In this document: piece by piece, positions 17,866-26,127 of the stretch | Numbering within the stretch: position 1 is the stretch's first letter | Layout: the number at the start of each line of letters is the position of its first letter | Assembly (NCBI RefSeq): GCF_028561755.1 | Contig: NZ_JAQQTD010000009.1 | Location: 18,274-82,273 of the forward strand | Direction: 5' to 3' | Source: Altibacter sp. HG106 | GTDB lineage: Bacteria; Bacteroidota; Bacteroidia; Flavobacteriales; Flavobacteriaceae | Length of the DNA stretch: 64,000 bases | Made by a program: the position numbers and the translations under genes | Notes under the pieces: model-generated | Database searches by the model: none | What the model saw: only the letters and a program-made list of their open reading frames with translations | Told to the model about the DNA's origin: nothing

Positions 17866-18561
17866 ATGCCAAACATTACCATCGCCATTGATGGCTATTC
17901 TTCCACAGGAAAAAGTACCGTTGCCAAGCAACTGGCCGATTGGCTAAATTATCTCTATATAGATACCGGCGCCATGTACCGGGCCATCACCTTATACGCC
18001 ATGGAGCAAGAGTTTATTGATGAAGAAAATTTCGATAGGGAAGCGTTAATTGTTTCGCTCCCAAAAATATCCTTGGCATTTAAAAAAAATGAGGCTCACG
18101 GTACGCATGAGATCTATTTGAATGGACGCAATGTGAGTAGCGAAATTCGAACCTTACAGGTGTCTGAATTTGTGAGTCCGATTGCCACCGTTTCCGAAGT
18201 ACGTCGGAAACTGGTAGAACAACAGCAACAAATGGCCCGAGGAGGTAGGGTCGTAATGGACGGACGTGATATTGGGACAGTCGTTCTCCCTCAAGCAGAA
18301 TTAAAGATATTTATGACCGCCAGTGCCAAAGAACGCGCAAAGCGTCGGTATAAAGAATTACGGGAGCGGGGCGATGACGTGACTTTTGAAGAAGTATTGG
18401 AAAATGTCAATGAACGAGATCGAATTGATACGACACGGAAGGATTCCCCATTAAAAAAGGCCTCCGATGCCATTGCTATCGATAATAGCGAAATGAACCT
18501 CGAAGACCAGTTTCATACTATTTTGCAATTGGCACAAGACCGCATTGCAGGCAGGGTCTAG
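17866..18561 (+). CDS. cmk: Cytidylate kinase
   Basis: Phosphorylates CMP and dCMP with ATP. The protein is 231 aa, normal length. The P-loop GYSSTGKST lies at residues 10-18. The CMP-binding YIDTGAMYRAIT and the conserved GRDIGTVVLPQA and DRxDTTRKDSPL segments are present. It starts directly at the porQ stop codon with no spacer. The porQ-cmk order recurs in Bacteroidota. Its 3' end overlaps the convergent amidohydrolase gene by 4 bp. Confidence 0.97.
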   Translation: MPNITIAIDGYSSTGKSTVAKQLADWLNYLYIDTGAMYRAITLYAMEQEFIDEENFDREALIVSLPKISLAFKKNEAHGTHEIYLNGRNVSSEIRTLQVSEFVSPIATVSEVRRKLVEQQQQMARGGRVVMDGRDIGTVVLPQAELKIFMTASAKERAKRRYKELRERGDDVTFEEVLENVNERDRIDTTRKDSPLKKASDAIAIDNSEMNLEDQFHTILQLAQDRIAGRV

Positions 18562-19994
18562 TTGTTAGAACCAATTGGCGGTGGACCCTCCGGTATCATG
18601 GCCTTGTACTTGTAATCGCCTTTGCGCTCTTTATATTCAGCTTTAACCTCTTCAACCATTTTGGGGTTTTCAAATAGATCTACCATGGTCATGGCCATGG
18701 CTTTGGAAGCGTATAACATTCCCTTATGACCAATTGACATGCCGCCGCAGGCTACCACGGCCCAAGAATGCCAGGGCGTATCTTTTGGCGCGGTGGTCAC
18801 TCCTAGATTGATATTCGCCACATTCCAGCTTACGTCTCCCACATCGGTAGAACCCCCACCCGGATGTTCTTTGGTTTCTTCCAGAGGTGTGATCGCACTG
18901 TCCATACCTACTTGAGGTTTTCCAGTGACCTCTTGAATCTTTTTTCCGAAAGCGGTTTCTTCCGCGGAATATTCTATCGGTCCTAATAATTCAAGATTCT
19001 TTTGCATGATCGCTCCCCCTTTCCGATTGACCAACACTTCATGGAGTCCGGATACCAAGGAAACTTTATAATCTACGTTCGCCATAATAGCCGCACCTTC
19101 GGCCATTTTCTTCACCTGCTCATAGACAGGCATCATGCCCTCACGGTCCGAATTGCGCACCCGAACCCAGAGTCGGGAGTAATCCGGCACCACATTCACA
19201 ACTTGTCCGCCGTCTTGTATGTGATAATGAATTCTTACCGTTGGGCGGATGTGTTCACGGTAGTAATTAATTCCGGTCGTATACAATTCTAAGGCATCAC
19301 TGGCGCTTCTCCCATTCCACGGGTCGGATGCTGCATGCGCCGCCTGACCTTCAAATTCAACAATAAAATCTACCAACGCCAAGGAACTTTGCACATCCGC
19401 TTTGGTAGCTGCGGAAGGGTGCCAGCTGATATTAACATCAACATCATCCCAGGCACCAGCTTCTGCCATCCATAGTTTTCCGAAGAACTTTTCTTCGGCA
19501 GGCGTACCTAAGAATTTAACGGTTCCTTCGATCTTTCCAGCTTCCATAAGTTCTTTGATGGCGATAGCAGCGCCCAGACTTCCGGTTCCGAAGAGATTAT
19601 GACCACAGCCATGCCCGGCGGCACCTTCCTCTAACGGATCTTTTGTGGGTTGCGCTTTTTGAGAGATCCCAGGAAGAGCATCAAATTCTCCAAGAATACT
19701 TATCACTGGATCTCCGCTCCCATAGGTTGCGATAAAGGCGGTAGGAATATCGGCGTAGCCACGTTCTACGGTAAAACCGTTCGCTTCGGCGTAATTGGCT
19801 AGCAATTCGGAAGATTCAGTCTCCTGAAATGCAATCTCGGCATTGGCCCAGATCGCATCGCTTATTTCTTTCAATTTGGCTTCGTGTTTATTGACGGAAG
19901 CGATGACCGCCTTTTTGTTGGCAGACACTTTTTTTTGAGCCAGGCAAGACATTCCGAAGCTCACGAGGAGAAAAAGTACTAGATAGTGTTTCAT
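18558..19994 (-). CDS. M20-family amidohydrolase (AbgB-like), exported
   Basis: 478-aa metal-dependent amidase or peptidase resembling the p-aminobenzoyl-glutamate hydrolase subunit AbgB. The N-terminus has a signal sequence with a possible lipobox GMSC (Cys17); cleavage after CLAQ is the alternative. Metal-binding segments visible are the Asp in GEFDALPG, His residues in GHGCGHNLFG, the Glu pair in TPAEEKF, and HPSAAT. The dimerisation domain carries EGQAAHAASDPWNGRSA. The true substrate is unknown, and the export signal argues for scavenging N-acylated amino acids or peptides. It is convergent with cmk (4-bp overlap) and divergent from rpsA. Confidence 0.9.
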   Translation of the reverse strand: MKHYLVLFLLVSFGMSCLAQKKVSANKKAVIASVNKHEAKLKEISDAIWANAEIAFQETESSELLANYAEANGFTVERGYADIPTAFIATYGSGDPVISILGEFDALPGISQKAQPTKDPLEEGAAGHGCGHNLFGTGSLGAAIAIKELMEAGKIEGTVKFLGTPAEEKFFGKLWMAEAGAWDDVDVNISWHPSAATKADVQSSLALVDFIVEFEGQAAHAASDPWNGRSASDALELYTTGINYYREHIRPTVRIHYHIQDGGQVVNVVPDYSRLWVRVRNSDREGMMPVYEQVKKMAEGAAIMANVDYKVSLVSGLHEVLVNRKGGAIMQKNLELLGPIEYSAEETAFGKKIQEVTGKPQVGMDSAITPLEETKEHPGGGSTDVGDVSWNVANINLGVTTAPKDTPWHSWAVVACGGMSIGHKGMLYASKAMAMTMVDLFENPKMVEEVKAEYKERKGDYKYKAMIPEGPPPIGSNN

Positions 19995-20054
19995 AAGGTT
20001 GGTATTTAAAGACTAAAGATAGTGATTTCAGTAATAATAATTTAAATGGAAAGC

Positions 20055-20086
20055 TTTTGAAAATCAAAAGAAAACCGCTACTTTTG
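20055..20086 (+). promoter_or_regulatory. Promoter of rpsA
   Basis: A TTTG at 20056-20059 and TACTTTTG at 20079-20086, separated by 19 bp, match the Bacteroidota primary sigma consensus (TTTG, about 19-20 bp, TAnnTTTG) at every position. It predicts a 5' leader of about 135 nt before the rpsA start codon. Confidence 0.78.
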
Positions 20087-20192
20087 CAGCCCTTTTTGCG
20101 CATAATCAGAAAGTAAAGGGAAACAACATTTTTTATATAATCCTTCTGTGGGATCGCGCGTAACTTTTTGAAATAACACAGAATACAAATCA

Positions 20193-20220
20193 TTATTCTT
20201 AGCAATATTGCTAAGAATAA
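20193..20220 (+). promoter_or_regulatory. Perfect 28-bp palindrome just upstream of the rpsA start codon
   Basis: Two 14-nt arms (first arm TTATTCTTAGCAAT) are exact reverse complements with no spacer, centred between 20206 and 20207. The palindrome ends 9 nt before the rpsA ATG. In RNA it would form a hairpin of about 12 bp next to the initiation site; as DNA it could be a dimeric repressor site. It lies well inside the transcript predicted from the upstream promoter and has no T run, so it is not a terminator. A translational control element for S1 is my preferred reading. Confidence 0.7.
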
Positions 20221-20229
20221 CTATAGCAA

Positions 20230-22068
20230 ATGGCTGATAAAGCAAACAAAGAAGCGGTTGCCGCTGAAGAAACAAAAGTTGAAACTCCAAAAGAGGAAGT
20301 ATCTCCACAACAGCGTAACCCTGAAAAATTTCTAAAAGAATTTGATTGGCACAACTACGAAGAAGGAATAGATCCTATCGCAGATGCCAAACTTGACGAA
20401 TTTGAAAAACTCGTTTCTGAAAATTTCGTTGACACCTTAGATGACGAAGTAGTAGAAGGAGAAGTGATTCACATTACCGATCGTGATGCTATCATCGATA
20501 TCAACGCGAAAAGTGAAGGTGTAATTTCCCTGAACGAGTTCCGTTACAATCCAGATCTTAAAGTGGGTGATAAGGTGGAAGTATTGATCGATGTTCGCGA
20601 GGACAGCACAGGTCAATTAATCCTGTCTCACCGTAAGGCGCGTACTATCATGGCGTGGGATCGTGTGAACGAAGCCTATGACGATGGAAAAATCGTGAAC
20701 GGATACGTTAAGTGTCGTACCAAAGGAGGTATGATCGTTGACGTATTTGGAATCGAGGCGTTCCTGCCAGGATCACAGATTGACGTGAAGCCTATTCGTG
20801 ATTACGATATGTATGTAGGAAAAACAATGGAATTCAAAGTGGTGAAGATCAACCACGAATTCAAAAACGTTGTGGTTTCTCACAAAGCGCTTATTGAAGC
20901 AGATATCGAAGAACAGAAAAAAGAGATCATCGGACAACTCGAAAAAGGTCAGGTACTCGAAGGTGTGGTGAAAAACATCACTTCTTATGGAGTATTCGTA
21001 GACCTTGGAGGTGTAGATGGATTGGTACACATTACCGACCTAAGCTGGTCGCGTATCAACCACCCGAACGAGATCGTAGAGCTCGACCAGAAATTGAACG
21101 TGGTTATTTTGGATTTCGACGAAGACAAAACACGTATCCAACTTGGATTGAAGCAATTGAAAGCGCACCCATGGGATGCTCTTGGAGATGAAATGAAAGT
21201 GGGTGACCGAGTGAAAGGTAAAGTAGTGGTTATTGCCGATTACGGTGCCTTTATCGAAGTTGCTGAAGGGGTAGAAGGATTGATCCACGTTAGTGAAATG
21301 TCATGGTCTACGCACTTACGTAGCGCTCAGGATTTCGTAAACGTTGGAGATGAAGTAGAAGCAGAGATCCTTACGCTAGATAGAGAAGAGCGCAAAATGA
21401 GCCTTGGTATCAAGCAATTGACGCCAGACCCATGGACCGATATCACCAAAAAATACCCAGTGGGAAGTAAGCACAGTGGTATTGTACGTAACTTCACCAA
21501 CTTTGGTGTGTTCGTAGAATTGGAAGAAGGAATCGACGGACTGATCTATATCAGCGACTTGAGCTGGACCAAGAAAGTGAAACATCCAAGTGAGTTCACT
21601 AACATTGGTGACACGCTTGAAGTAATCGTGCTTGAATTAGACGTAGAAGGACGCAAGTTGAGTCTGGGTCACAAGCAAACGACTGAGAATCCTTGGGACA
21701 AATACTCTGATGAGTTCGCGGTAGGCAGCAAGCACACTGCAGAAATCGAAGAGATTGTAGACAAAGGAGCGACCGTGAAATTTAATGATGATATCACCGC
21801 ATTCGTTCCAAAACGTCACATGGAGAAGGAAGATGGTTCTAGCCTTAAAAAAGGAGAAGAAGCCGAATTCCAGATCATCGAGTTCAATAAAGATTTCAAG
21901 AAAGTGGTAGCGTCGCACATGACGATCCACCGTGAAGAAGAAGCGAAGATTGTGAAGCAAGCCGCTAAAAAGGCTGCACAACAAGCCGAAGAAGCAAAAC
22001 CAACACTGGGTGATGCCAATTCAAAGCTTCAGGAAATCAAAGATCAAATGGAAGGGAAGAAGAAATAA
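20230..22068 (+). CDS. rpsA: 30S ribosomal protein S1
   Basis: Binds mRNA and helps deliver it to the 30S subunit. The protein is 612 aa with six S1 (OB-fold) repeats, at about residues 75-145, 160-230, 245-315, 330-400, 415-490 and 500-570. Repeats 3 to 5 are the best conserved (YGVFVDLGGVDGLVHITDLS, YGAFIEVAEGVEGLIHVSEM, FGVFVELEEGIDGLIYISDL). The N-terminal 35 residues are rich in Glu, Lys and Ala, and the C-terminal tail is Lys-rich. No Shine-Dalgarno sequence precedes the ATG, as is usual in Bacteroidota. Codon choice is strongly biased, fitting high expression. A palindrome sits 9 nt upstream. Confidence 0.97.
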   Translation: MADKANKEAVAAEETKVETPKEEVSPQQRNPEKFLKEFDWHNYEEGIDPIADAKLDEFEKLVSENFVDTLDDEVVEGEVIHITDRDAIIDINAKSEGVISLNEFRYNPDLKVGDKVEVLIDVREDSTGQLILSHRKARTIMAWDRVNEAYDDGKIVNGYVKCRTKGGMIVDVFGIEAFLPGSQIDVKPIRDYDMYVGKTMEFKVVKINHEFKNVVVSHKALIEADIEEQKKEIIGQLEKGQVLEGVVKNITSYGVFVDLGGVDGLVHITDLSWSRINHPNEIVELDQKLNVVILDFDEDKTRIQLGLKQLKAHPWDALGDEMKVGDRVKGKVVVIADYGAFIEVAEGVEGLIHVSEMSWSTHLRSAQDFVNVGDEVEAEILTLDREERKMSLGIKQLTPDPWTDITKKYPVGSKHSGIVRNFTNFGVFVELEEGIDGLIYISDLSWTKKVKHPSEFTNIGDTLEVIVLELDVEGRKLSLGHKQTTENPWDKYSDEFAVGSKHTAEIEEIVDKGATVKFNDDITAFVPKRHMEKEDGSSLKKGEEAEFQIIEFNKDFKKVVASHMTIHREEEAKIVKQAAKKAAQQAEEAKPTLGDANSKLQEIKDQMEGKKK

Positions 22069-22094
22069 TCCTTTTCTTTAGATATTCATAATTG

Positions 22095-22131
22095 AAGCCG
22101 TTTCATATTTTTGAAACGGCTTTCTTTTTTT
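22095..22131 (+). terminator. Intrinsic terminator after rpsA
   Basis: Stem AAGCCGTTTCA / TGAAACGGCTT with a 7-nt loop, then a T-rich run. Confidence 0.92.
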
Positions 22132-22179
22132 CTGTCTGGTGATTTAGTATTTTGCAACAGATCCTTACAATAACTATCA

Positions 22180-22509
22180 TTGAAACGCACCGCTATTTTC
22201 TACGGCATTATTTTCATTCTGGCTTTTTCGCTTCAGAACTGTAAATCCAAATCAGACATGGAAGCTCCCACTACTGCCACCGTTTTGGTTCAATGCGTTG
22301 GCGCTGGAAATGAGAAACTACTGGAGGAAAATTTTAAGGCGTTCGATCTGAAGTTTGAAAGAATTGTAAGCCGGCCAGCCCTGATCTACCTATTCTCCTT
22401 CAATCAAAAAAAAATTACAACTTCCAACCTCATAGAACAATTAAAGGCTTCAGACTTAGTAAAGGAAGCTCAGGAAAATAAAGAGATACAACCCAGAAAC
22501 AACCATTAA
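22180..22509 (+). CDS. Free-standing subtilase-prodomain-like lipoprotein
   Basis: 109 aa with a TTG start; no in-frame ATG precedes the signal. A hydrophobic signal ends at a lipobox-like LQNC (Cys21). The rest, from residue 35, aligns by eye with residues 29-99 of the subtilase encoded one base downstream, with one single-residue gap. Shared blocks are VLVQ, R(I/L)VSRP, I(E/Q)QL and a final Arg; I count about 24 identities in 65 aligned positions. In the protease this region is the N-terminal prodomain (inhibitor I9-like), normally an intramolecular chaperone and inhibitor. This gene therefore looks like a detached, membrane-anchored copy that could fold or restrain the protease in the periplasm. 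No experimental equivalent is known to me in this setting. Confidence 0.8.
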   Translation: MKRTAIFYGIIFILAFSLQNCKSKSDMEAPTTATVLVQCVGAGNEKLLEENFKAFDLKFERIVSRPALIYLFSFNQKKITTSNLIEQLKASDLVKEAQENKEIQPRNNH

Positions 22510-22510
22510 T

Positions 22511-24130
22511 ATGAAAAAATTACTACTCGGATTGGTCATCGCCCTATTCTTACAGGAAGGAGCGGCACAGCAAGCAGCGTATGTACCGAATGAAGTATTG
22601 GTGCAATTTAACGAATCGTTTACTCCAACAACGCTTTCAGCAGCACTTGCTGCGGTCCCTATTGAAACTTCCAGATTGGTGTCACGTCCCATGAATATTT
22701 GGCTTTTAAAAGTTTCGCCATCGACCACTGAAAACGATGTAATACAACAACTTTACGCGATAGATCAAGTACGCGTCGCCCAAAAGAATCACAAGGTGAC
22801 GTCTAGAGCTACCGAGCCGAACGATCCTTTGTTCGGCAATCAATGGCAATATAAGCAGGCAAGTGATGGAGACATCGATGCTGATGAGGCCTGGGATATC
22901 ACCACCGGAGGAACCACTATGAACGGGGATGTTATCGTAGCGGCGCCCTTAGATGATGGGATTGAACTCACACATGAGGACTTTGGTGACAACTTATGGG
23001 TGAATGAGAATGAAATTCCGGGGAATGGCATAGATGACGACAACAATAATTATATCGATGACTATCAGGGTTGGAGTATTGTAACCAATAGCGATAATAT
23101 TTCCGGGGGTAGTCACGGTACGCCTGTGGCCGGGATCATTGGCGCCAAAGGAAATAATGGTATTGGAGTAAGTGGTGTGAATTGGGACGTAAAACTCATG
23201 ATCATAAAAAACAATTTTAATACGAACGAGGCCGCGGTGATTGAGGCGTATAGCTATGCCTTGGAAGCTAGAATGCGTTATAATGCCACCGACGGGGCCG
23301 AAGGAGCCTTTGTAGTGTCTACCAATGCCTCATGGGGAATTGACTTCGGAAATCCTGCGGATGCACCCCTATGGTGTGCTTTATATGACACCATGGGTGA
23401 GCATGGTATCCTAAGTTGTGGCGCCACCATTAACGGTAATTTCGACGTAGATGTGGTGGGCGATCTCCCTACGGCATGCCCCAGTGAATATTTGATCACA
23501 GTAACCAATATGGACATCAGCGACACCAAAGTGACGAACGCTGGATATGGCGCGGAAACCATTGATCTGGGAGCGCACGGTGCGGGCGCCTACAATACCC
23601 GAAATGGAAATAGCTATGGTGGATTTGGGGGTACTTCTGGCGCAACGCCACATGTTACCGGTGCGATTGCTTTACTGTACTCTGCACCCTGTCAGGATCT
23701 GGCAGACCTGGCGATGTCGGACCCGGCTCGTGCCGCTAGAATTGTACGTGATTTTATCTTTTCCGGAGTCGATCCGAATACGTCCTTAGAAGGCATTACC
23801 ACCACAGAAGGTCGTTTAAACCTTCATAATTCGTTAGTAGACCTAATGAATAATTGCGAAAACCTATCGGTGGCTTCGGTAGAGGAAACGCTACCGTTTG
23901 TGGTGTATCCGAACCCAACAGAAGGTTCATTAACCATTGAACATACAGCCAACAAAAAGGTTACGGCAATTTCTATTTACAGCGTAGATGGAAGATTGGT
24001 ACAAACCATTGATCGCGTTAGCTCGAATTCACTGGATATCGCTTCCTTGTCAAAAGGAGCGTACATCCTAAGGGTTCAGTTTGAAGATGTTCCTGAAACC
24101 CAGTACAACACTGTGATTATAAAAGAATAG
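22511..24130 (+). CDS. Secreted S8 subtilisin-like serine protease with type IX sorting domain
   Basis: 539 aa. A signal peptide (about 1-19) precedes a prodomain (about 25-100) and the S8 catalytic domain (about 105-450). The triad is Asp148 (APLDDGIE), His202 (GGSHGTPVAG) and Ser376 (GGTSGATPHV), and the oxyanion Asn is probably Asn272 (NASWG). The C-terminal 80 residues form a type A sorting domain (FVVYPNPTEG, VDGRLVQTI, SKGAYILRVQF), so the protein should cross the outer membrane through the type IX system that uses PorQ, encoded upstream. The insert GNGIDDDNNNYIDDYQGW is an Asp-rich, probably calcium-binding loop. It is one base downstream of a prodomain-like lipoprotein gene. Confidence 0.94.
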   Translation: MKKLLLGLVIALFLQEGAAQQAAYVPNEVLVQFNESFTPTTLSAALAAVPIETSRLVSRPMNIWLLKVSPSTTENDVIQQLYAIDQVRVAQKNHKVTSRATEPNDPLFGNQWQYKQASDGDIDADEAWDITTGGTTMNGDVIVAAPLDDGIELTHEDFGDNLWVNENEIPGNGIDDDNNNYIDDYQGWSIVTNSDNISGGSHGTPVAGIIGAKGNNGIGVSGVNWDVKLMIIKNNFNTNEAAVIEAYSYALEARMRYNATDGAEGAFVVSTNASWGIDFGNPADAPLWCALYDTMGEHGILSCGATINGNFDVDVVGDLPTACPSEYLITVTNMDISDTKVTNAGYGAETIDLGAHGAGAYNTRNGNSYGGFGGTSGATPHVTGAIALLYSAPCQDLADLAMSDPARAARIVRDFIFSGVDPNTSLEGITTTEGRLNLHNSLVDLMNNCENLSVASVEETLPFVVYPNPTEGSLTIEHTANKKVTAISIYSVDGRLVQTIDRVSSNSLDIASLSKGAYILRVQFEDVPETQYNTVIIKE

Positions 24131-24152
24131 CCACCTTATTTAAATTCTTAAT

Positions 24153-24188
24153 AAAAAGCCATCGAAATGCTAGATTCGATGGCTTTTT
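24153..24188 (+). terminator. Intrinsic terminator after the subtilase gene
   Basis: A 14-bp perfect stem AAAAAGCCATCGAA / TTCGATGGCTTTTT with an 8-nt loop and a flanking T run. Confidence 0.92.
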
Positions 24189-24304
24189 ACTGTGAGATCT
24201 ATTAGTTTGGTGGACGCAACAGGAAGCGGTAAAAAGCGTTTCGAACGGCGGTTTTTCAAATAATTCCATTAAATTTGCTTTCTGAACAGTATTCAGACTT
24301 TCCT

Positions 24305-24844
24305 ATGGGCCAAAAAGTGTTGTTAAACGCTACCGAAGTACACATTGCGCTTCACCGCCTGGCTTGTCAGCTTATCGAGAATCATCACGACTTTAAAGAC
24401 ACAGTATTGGTTGGAATCCAACCGCGCGGTGTATTTCTTGCGGAACGACTGGCACAATTGCTTCAGCAGGAATATCACATTGAAAACATTCGATTAGGAT
24501 ATCTGGATATCACCTTTTTTCGAGATGATTTCCGCCGTAGCCATAAGCCGCTTGAGGCCAACAAAACGCAAATTGATTTTGTGGTTGAAGACAAAAAGGT
24601 AGTTTTTATTGATGATGTGCTATACACGGGAAGAAGCATTCGAGCGGCGTTAACAGCTATACAGTCCTTTGGTCGCCCGGTTGAAATAGAGCTGCTTACC
24701 TTGATCGATCGACGGTTTAGCAGGAATCTTCCCATTCAACCCGATTATCGAGGTCGGCAAGTTGATGCCATCAATGAAGAAAAAGTAAAAGTCCACTGGA
24801 AAGAGAACGACGGAGAAGATGCCGTTTATTTAGTGAAGAGTTAA
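24305..24844 (+). CDS. pyrR: PyrR-type uracil phosphoribosyltransferase / regulator
   Basis: 179 aa from the ATG at 24305 (MGQKVLLNATEV), the family's usual N-terminus; a TTG at 24275 would add ten residues and is also the end of a TAAATTTG promoter-like box. The PRPP-binding motif VVFIDDVLYTGRS is at 99-111, and LVGIQPRGVFLAERL is typical of PyrR. In Firmicutes PyrR binds pyr mRNA and controls attenuation. Here no obvious anti-terminator structure precedes pyrB, which starts only 6 bp after this gene, so regulation by attenuation is not supported by the sequence. Enzymatic uracil salvage is the safer claim. Confidence 0.93.
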   Translation: MGQKVLLNATEVHIALHRLACQLIENHHDFKDTVLVGIQPRGVFLAERLAQLLQQEYHIENIRLGYLDITFFRDDFRRSHKPLEANKTQIDFVVEDKKVVFIDDVLYTGRSIRAALTAIQSFGRPVEIELLTLIDRRFSRNLPIQPDYRGRQVDAINEEKVKVHWKENDGEDAVYLVKS

Positions 24845-24850
24845 CCAACT

Positions 24851-25795
24851 ATGAAGGAATTAAGCGTACGTCATTTATTGGGGATTAAATACATCACGGA
24901 GGCCGATATTCAGTTGATTTTTGAAACAGCCGATCACTTCAAAGAGGTAATTAATCGCCCCATTAAAAAGGTGCCTTCCTTACGCGACATTACCATCGCC
25001 AATTTATTCTTTGAAAATAGCACGCGCACCCGACTCTCATTCGAGTTGGCAGAAAAGCGCCTGTCGGCCGATGTAGTTAATTTCTCAGCTGCGTCTTCTT
25101 CCGTAAAAAAAGGAGAGACCCTTATTGATACTGTTAATAACATTCTCTCCATGAAAGTAGACATGGTGGTCATGCGACATCCTAACCCGGGAGCCGGAGT
25201 CTTTCTTTCAAACCATATTGACGCCAGTATTGTGAATGCAGGAGATGGCGCACACGAACACCCCACTCAGGCGTTATTAGATTGTTTCTCGATTCGGGAA
25301 CGCCTGGGCGATGTGGCAGGAAAAAAAGTGGTCATTGTAGGAGATATTCTGCATTCTAGAGTCGCATTGAGTAATATTTTCGCCTTACAAAAACTTGGAG
25401 CAGAGGTTAAAGTATGTGGTCCAAAAACACTTATTCCCAAGCATATAGAAAAATTAGGTGTTACAGTGACGACTGATTTAGTCAGCGCATTAGCGTGGTG
25501 CGATGTGGCCAACATGCTACGCATTCAAAATGAGCGCTTAGACATTAGTTATTTTCCGTCAACAAGAGAGTACACCCAACAGTTTGGGGTCAATAAAGCC
25601 CTGTTAGACCGTTTGGATAAAGAAATTGTGATCATGCATCCGGGTCCCATAAATCGCGGTGTAGAAATTACCAGCGACGTGGCCGACAGCGATCAGGCTA
25701 TCATTTTAGATCAGGTACAGAATGGCGTGGCCATAAGGATGGCGGTATTGTATTTATTAGCTTCAAAAATTGAACGAACCCATGAAGATCGATAA
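24851..25795 (+). CDS. pyrB: Aspartate carbamoyltransferase, catalytic subunit
   Basis: First committed step of pyrimidine synthesis: carbamoyl phosphate plus aspartate to carbamoyl aspartate. The protein is 314 aa. The carbamoyl-phosphate motif FFENSTRTR holds Ser57, Thr58, Arg59 and Thr60. The downstream DGAHEHPTQALLD and MHPGPINRG motifs are conserved. No regulatory PyrI gene is adjacent. It directly follows pyrR and overlaps the next gene by 14 bp, so pyrR, pyrB, the STAS-like gene and rnz form a compact operon. Confidence 0.97.
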   Translation: MKELSVRHLLGIKYITEADIQLIFETADHFKEVINRPIKKVPSLRDITIANLFFENSTRTRLSFELAEKRLSADVVNFSAASSSVKKGETLIDTVNNILSMKVDMVVMRHPNPGAGVFLSNHIDASIVNAGDGAHEHPTQALLDCFSIRERLGDVAGKKVVIVGDILHSRVALSNIFALQKLGAEVKVCGPKTLIPKHIEKLGVTVTTDLVSALAWCDVANMLRIQNERLDISYFPSTREYTQQFGVNKALLDRLDKEIVIMHPGPINRGVEITSDVADSDQAIILDQVQNGVAIRMAVLYLLASKIERTHEDR

Positions 25796-26117
25796 TCATG
25801 AAACCTATGTAGTATTGGCAGACGAGAAAGGGGATGTAGCCGATTTCGCCTCTTTTTTGGAATATCAGATTCCAAATAAATTTAAAGGTCAGAATGTCAT
25901 CATTGATCTACAGGACTTTACATCCTTAGAACTTCCCCAACTCTTACTTTTTCTCAAAACATCAAACTTGCATAGAAAAACCAAACAATCGTTTGTGATT
26001 GTAAACAACGCCATCAATCCAGAGGTCATCCCTATGGAGATGATCGTCGTCCCGACGCTCCAGGAGGGGGTAGACGTCATTGAAATGGAGGCGATCGAAC
26101 GGGATCTGGGCTTTTAA
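25782..26117 (+). CDS. Small STAS-like protein between pyrB and rnz
   Basis: 111 aa from the ATG at 25782, which overlaps the end of pyrB by 14 bp. A TTG at 25770 is possible but would deepen the overlap. The pattern of alternating strands and helices (NVIIDLQDFTSLELPQLLLF, KQSFVIVNNAINPEVIP, ...TLQEGVDVIEMEAIERDLGF) resembles a STAS / anti-sigma-antagonist fold. It keeps the beta-strand IIDLQDFTSLE where these proteins carry the phosphorylatable Ser/Thr. No kinase partner is adjacent. It is 10 bp upstream of the RNase Z start. A regulatory role is inference. Confidence 0.75.
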   Translation: MKIDNHETYVVLADEKGDVADFASFLEYQIPNKFKGQNVIIDLQDFTSLELPQLLLFLKTSNLHRKTKQSFVIVNNAINPEVIPMEMIVVPTLQEGVDVIEMEAIERDLGF

Positions 26118-26127
26118 TTCAAAGCGT

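Noticed and set aside
20193..20220. The rpsA palindrome as a terminator or insertion-sequence end
   Set aside because: No T run follows it, it lies between a strong promoter and its gene, and there is no target duplication or transposase.
24189..24304. PyrR attenuator or riboswitch upstream of pyrR
   Set aside because: Only short unstable pairings are visible, with no competing terminator and anti-terminator. The strong hairpin before it belongs to the subtilase gene.
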